Source: Sphingobium sp. Leaf26 (GTDB lineage Bacteria; Pseudomonadota; Alphaproteobacteria; Sphingomonadales; Sphingomonadaceae). From it: DNA of 64,000 nt. Location: NCBI RefSeq assembly GCF_001421665.1, contig NZ_LMKV01000006.1, positions 1-64,000 on the forward strand, written 5' to 3'. The notes beneath the pieces are model-generated. The model did not search any database. It worked only from the letters and a program-made list of their open reading frames with translations, and was not told the origin of the DNA. The translations under genes were made by a program, and so were the position numbers. Positions 61,416 to 64,000 of the stretch are shown one piece after another; position 1 is the stretch's first letter, and each line of letters starts with the position of its first letter.

Positions 61416-62255
61416 TCAGTCGCGCAGCAGTTCGTTGATGCCGGTCTTGGAGCGCGTCTGCGCGTCGACGCGCTTGACGATCACGGCGCAATAGAGGCTG
61501 GGGCCGGGCGTGCCGTCGGGCAGGGGCTTGCCGGGCAGCGAGCCGGGAACGACGACCGAATAGGGCGGCACTTCGCCGATGAACACTTCACCGGTGGCGC
61601 GGTCGACGATCTTGGTCGACATGCCGATGAACACGCCCATCGACAGGACAGACCCCTTGCCGATGCGCACGCCTTCGACGACTTCGGAGCGCGCGCCGAT
61701 GAAGCAGTCATCCTCGATGATGACGGGATCGGCCTGCAACGGCTCCAGCACGCCGCCGATGCCCACGCCGCCCGACAAATGGACATTCTTGCCGATCTGG
61801 GCGCAACTGCCGACCGTCACCCAGGTGTCGACCATCGTGCCTTCATCCACGAACGCGCCGATGTTGACGAAGCTGGGCATCAGGATGACGTTCCTGGCGA
61901 TATGCGCGCCGGCGCGGGCGAAGCTGCCCGGCACGGCGCGGAAACCGGCGGCGCGGAACGCCGCCTCGTCCCAGCCGGCGAACTTGCTCGGCACCTTGTC
62001 CCACCAATGGCCGGCGCCTGGACCATTGTCTATCATGGCATTGTCGTTCAGGCGGAAGGACAGCAGCACCGCCTTCTTCGCCCACTGGTTGACCTGCCAG
62101 CCTTCCGCAGTCGGCTCAGCCACGCGCAGTTCGCCCTTGTCGAGCAAGGCCAGCGCCTGGTTGACGGCGGAACGCACGTCGCCCTGCGTCTGGAGGTTGA
62201 CGTTGGCGCGATCTTCCCACGCGGCGTCGATGATGGTGATCAGCTCTTGGCTCAT
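61416..62255 (-). CDS. dapD: 2,3,4,5-tetrahydropyridine-2,6-dicarboxylate N-succinyltransferase
   Basis: A 279-residue DapD that transfers succinyl from succinyl-CoA to tetrahydrodipicolinate in lysine and diaminopimelate synthesis. The left-handed beta-helix is built of hexapeptide repeats ([82 protein letters not shown]). The N-terminal domain ([16 protein letters not shown]) and the C-terminal [22 protein letters not shown] are family-typical. It overlaps the upstream HAD gene by 4 bases. Confidence 0.97.
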   Translation of the reverse strand: MSQELITIIDAAWEDRANVNLQTQGDVRSAVNQALALLDKGELRVAEPTAEGWQVNQWAKKAVLLSFRLNDNAMIDNGPGAGHWWDKVPSKFAGWDEAAFRAAGFRAVPGSFARAGAHIARNVILMPSFVNIGAFVDEGTMVDTWVTVGSCAQIGKNVHLSGGVGIGGVLEPLQADPVIIEDDCFIGARSEVVEGVRIGKGSVLSMGVFIGMSTKIVDRATGEVFIGEVPPYSVVVPGSLPGKPLPDGTPGPSLYCAVIVKRVDAQTRSKTGINELLRD

Positions 62256-62923
62256 GCTTTTGTCCCCAGAATGTCGGCCAGAAATGGCGTCAGATGGTCG
62301 GTTTCATAATCTATGAAATCGGGATGATGGTCGTGATTGCCCGCTTCCGACCCATTATTGATCCAGATGGTGGTCATGCCGATCGCCTTGGCCGGGCGGA
62401 GGTTGCGGGCCATATCCTCGAAAAAGGCGGCGCGGGTCGGATCGACGCCATGCACCCGGCACAATTCCGCATAGCCCGACGGATCGGGCTTGGGCACATA
62501 TTGGCAGGCGTGGATATCGTGGATCAGCTCGAACGCGCCGCTCAGGCCCAGTCGGTCCAGTACGCGGCTCGCATAGGCGGCATCGCCATTGGTGAAGATC
62601 AGCCGACGGCCCGGCAGCGCCGCGATGGCGGCGTTCAGTGCCGCGTCCATCTCAAGCCGGTCCATCGATATGTCATGGACATAATCGAGGAAGGCGCGCG
62701 GCTCGATGCCATGATGGTGCATCAATCCCGACAGCGTCGTGCCATGCTCCATGAAATAGCGTTTCTGCGTCTGCCGCGCGATCACCGGGTCACATCCCAG
62801 CAAGCCCTGGATGAACTCGCCCATCTTCACGTCGATCAGCGCGAACAGGTCCGCCTTCGCCGGATAGAGCGTATTGTCCAGATCGAAGATCCAGGTGTCG
62901 ACATGGTCGAGGTCCGCGCGCAT
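62252..62923 (-). CDS. HAD-family pyrimidine 5'-nucleotidase
   Basis: A 223-residue HAD hydrolase. Motif I is [17 protein letters not shown] (nucleophile Asp), motif II is [22 protein letters not shown], and motif III/IV is [44 protein letters not shown]. The pattern fits the pyrimidine 5'-nucleotidase (SDT1-like) group, which dephosphorylates pyrimidine nucleotides. It overlaps dapD by 4 bases, a pairing that is common in sphingomonads. Confidence 0.92.
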   Translation of the reverse strand: MRADLDHVDTWIFDLDNTLYPAKADLFALIDVKMGEFIQGLLGCDPVIARQTQKRYFMEHGTTLSGLMHHHGIEPRAFLDYVHDISMDRLEMDAALNAAIAALPGRRLIFTNGDAAYASRVLDRLGLSGAFELIHDIHACQYVPKPDPSGYAELCRVHGVDPTRAAFFEDMARNLRPAKAIGMTTIWINNGSEAGNHDHHPDFIDYETDHLTPFLADILGTKA

Positions 62924-62965
62924 GGCCGCGCCCTAATCCCGGCTTGGGATTAGGGCAAGGGCGGA

Positions 62966-63895
62966 TCAGCAGCCGGGCGCTTCGCTGTCCTGATAGAAGG
63001 CCTGCACTGCGTTCCACGCATCCTCGGCGCTTTCGACCCAGGTCAGCAGATTGAGGTCGCTGTGCGAGATCACGCCTTCGTCGGCCAGCGCCTCGAAATC
63101 GACCACGCGGGTCCAGAAATCCTTGCCGAACAGCAGGATCGGGATCGGCTTCATCTTGCCGGTCTGGATGAGCGTCAGCAGTTCGAACATCTCGTCGAAT
63201 GTGCCGAAGCCTCCGGGGAAGACGGCGAGCGCACGGGCGCGCAGCAGGAAGTGCATCTTGCGCAGCGCGAAATAGTGGAACTGGAAACTGAGTTCCGGCG
63301 TGACATAGACGTTGGGCGCCTGTTCATGCGGCAGGACGATGTTCATGCCGATGGTGGTCTGTCCGACATCCTGCGCGCCGCGATTGGCCGCTTCCATGAT
63401 GGACGGGCCGCCGCCCGAACAGACGACGAAGTGGCGACATCCCGCATCATTCACCGGATATTGCGCCGCGATCCGCGCCAGCTTGCGCGCTTCCTCGTAA
63501 TAGACTGCTTTCTTGCCCAGATTTTCGGCGATGCGCTTCTGTTCGGGCGTGGTCGCGGCGTCGATCCGCACTTGCACCTGATCCGGCTCGGGAATGCGGG
63601 CGGAGCCATAGAAGACGAAGGTCGATTCGATCTTCGCCTCGTCCATCAGCAACTGGGGCTTCAGCAACTCCAGCTGGAACCGCACCGGGCGCAGATCCTC
63701 GCGCAGCAGGAAGTCGGTATCCTGGAAGGCCAGCTTGTACGCGGCGCTTTGCGTCTGGGGCGTACCAAGATTTTTCTTGGCGTCATGGGCCTCTTCGCGG
63801 GCCGGGCGGAATTTGCGTTCTTCGATTTCTTTTTTCGTCATTTGCGCCAACTTAGTGTCGGGCGGTGACAAAACCAAGTCCGCATCCGCACTCAT
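62966..63895 (-). CDS. LOG family protein (Rossmann-fold nucleotide-binding)
   Basis: A 309-residue LOG-family protein. The phosphoribohydrolase signature is FPGGFGTFDEMFELLTLIQTGKMKPIPILLFG, preceded by FVVCSGGGPSIMEAANRGAQDVGQTTIGMNIVLPHEQ. LOG enzymes cleave nucleoside 5'-monophosphates of cytokinin type, but many bacterial members act in nucleotide turnover and the substrate here is open. The N-terminal 90 residues are an extension beyond the core domain. An in-frame ATG at 63841 (MTKKEIEERKF) is an alternative start. It is upstream of the nucleotidase gene by 42 bases. Confidence 0.88.
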   Translation of the reverse strand: MSADADLVLSPPDTKLAQMTKKEIEERKFRPAREEAHDAKKNLGTPQTQSAAYKLAFQDTDFLLREDLRPVRFQLELLKPQLLMDEAKIESTFVFYGSARIPEPDQVQVRIDAATTPEQKRIAENLGKKAVYYEEARKLARIAAQYPVNDAGCRHFVVCSGGGPSIMEAANRGAQDVGQTTIGMNIVLPHEQAPNVYVTPELSFQFHYFALRKMHFLLRARALAVFPGGFGTFDEMFELLTLIQTGKMKPIPILLFGKDFWTRVVDFEALADEGVISHSDLNLLTWVESAEDAWNAVQAFYQDSEAPGC

Positions 63896-64000
63896 GCGGT
63901 AATAGGATCGTAGCGGCTTAACTTCACATATTTCCCGCAGATTCGGACATTTTGTTACGCGCCGATGATCCTATCGGAAAGTCTCAAGCTCTGTGCGCCG
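63896..64000. other. window edge, no gene recognised
   Basis: The last 105 bases are upstream of the LOG gene. They probably carry its promoter, but no boxes stand out, and no other gene can be read before the window ends. Confidence 0.4.

Noticed and set aside
1..64000. tRNA, rRNA, phage integration site or plasmid origin
   Set aside because: Reading both strands by eye gave no cloverleaf with conserved loops, no rRNA stretch, no integrase and no iteron-like repeats. A tRNA-detection program would be needed to exclude a missed tRNA.

Overview
The window looks like chromosomal DNA of a sphingomonad (Sphingomonadaceae: Sphingobium, Sphingomonas or a relative). The evidence is high GC, dense gene packing with many 4-base ATGA overlaps, five intact TonB-dependent receptors plus one remnant, an EL222-type LOV-HTH photoreceptor, a CpdR-type response regulator, and an archaic spore-coat-U chaperone-usher pilus. 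No rRNA or tRNA gene was seen. The genus is an inference.

Layout. 0.1-6.8 kb: CpdR-like regulator, N-formylglutamate amidohydrolase, OafA-type acyltransferase with SGNH domain, two putative small RNAs ending in rho-independent terminators, class I fructose-1,6-bisphosphatase, a secreted hypothetical protein and a TerC membrane protein. 6.8-13.4 kb: three leftward transcription units (DUF1275; VOC-DoxX-porin; YcaC hydrolase-XapX-amidohydrolase). Each is preceded by the same TTC-N9-GAA dyad at a fixed distance from a -10-like element, so they look like one regulon of unknown substrate. 13.6-24.7 kb: a VOC protein, then a glucan-use locus (GPH-type symporter, GH3 glucosidase, LacI regulator with a perfect 18-bp operator, TonB receptor, GH144-like glycoamylase-fold enzyme) and a carboxylesterase. 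24.9-29.4 kb: chaperone-usher pilus cluster. 29.5-37.3 kb: iron-uptake island (two siderophore-type receptors, a PepSY/flavodoxin/reductase fusion, a receptor remnant).

37.5-44.7 kb: a decayed IS701-like transposase gene, a small unknown ORF, and a type II-C CRISPR-Cas locus. The locus holds 8 intact 36-bp repeats plus one degenerate repeat with 30-bp spacers, cas2, cas1, cas9, and a tracrRNA with promoter-like boxes, anti-repeat and terminator. All expected Cas9 catalytic motifs are present, but codon 236 is an in-frame amber (TAG), so interference is probably lost unless the stop is read through or is a sequence error.

44.9-52.9 kb: DUF1993 protein and two large TonB receptors flanking an OmpR-type two-component system. 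53-57.2 kb: nitroreductase, then the LOV-HTH regulator followed closely by DUF969-DUF979-DUF2891, which suggests light-controlled expression of a small-molecule permease. 57.2-61.3 kb: leftward surface-glycan operon (CDP-glycerol-transferase-like protein, GT4, sulfotransferase) overlapping a response regulator. 61.4-63.9 kb: dapD, a HAD pyrimidine 5'-nucleotidase and a LOG-family protein.

The strongest leads are the amber-interrupted cas9 with a complete tracrRNA and array, the three-promoter regulon at 7-13 kb, the LOV-permease operon, and the paired small RNAs at 3.6-3.8 kb.
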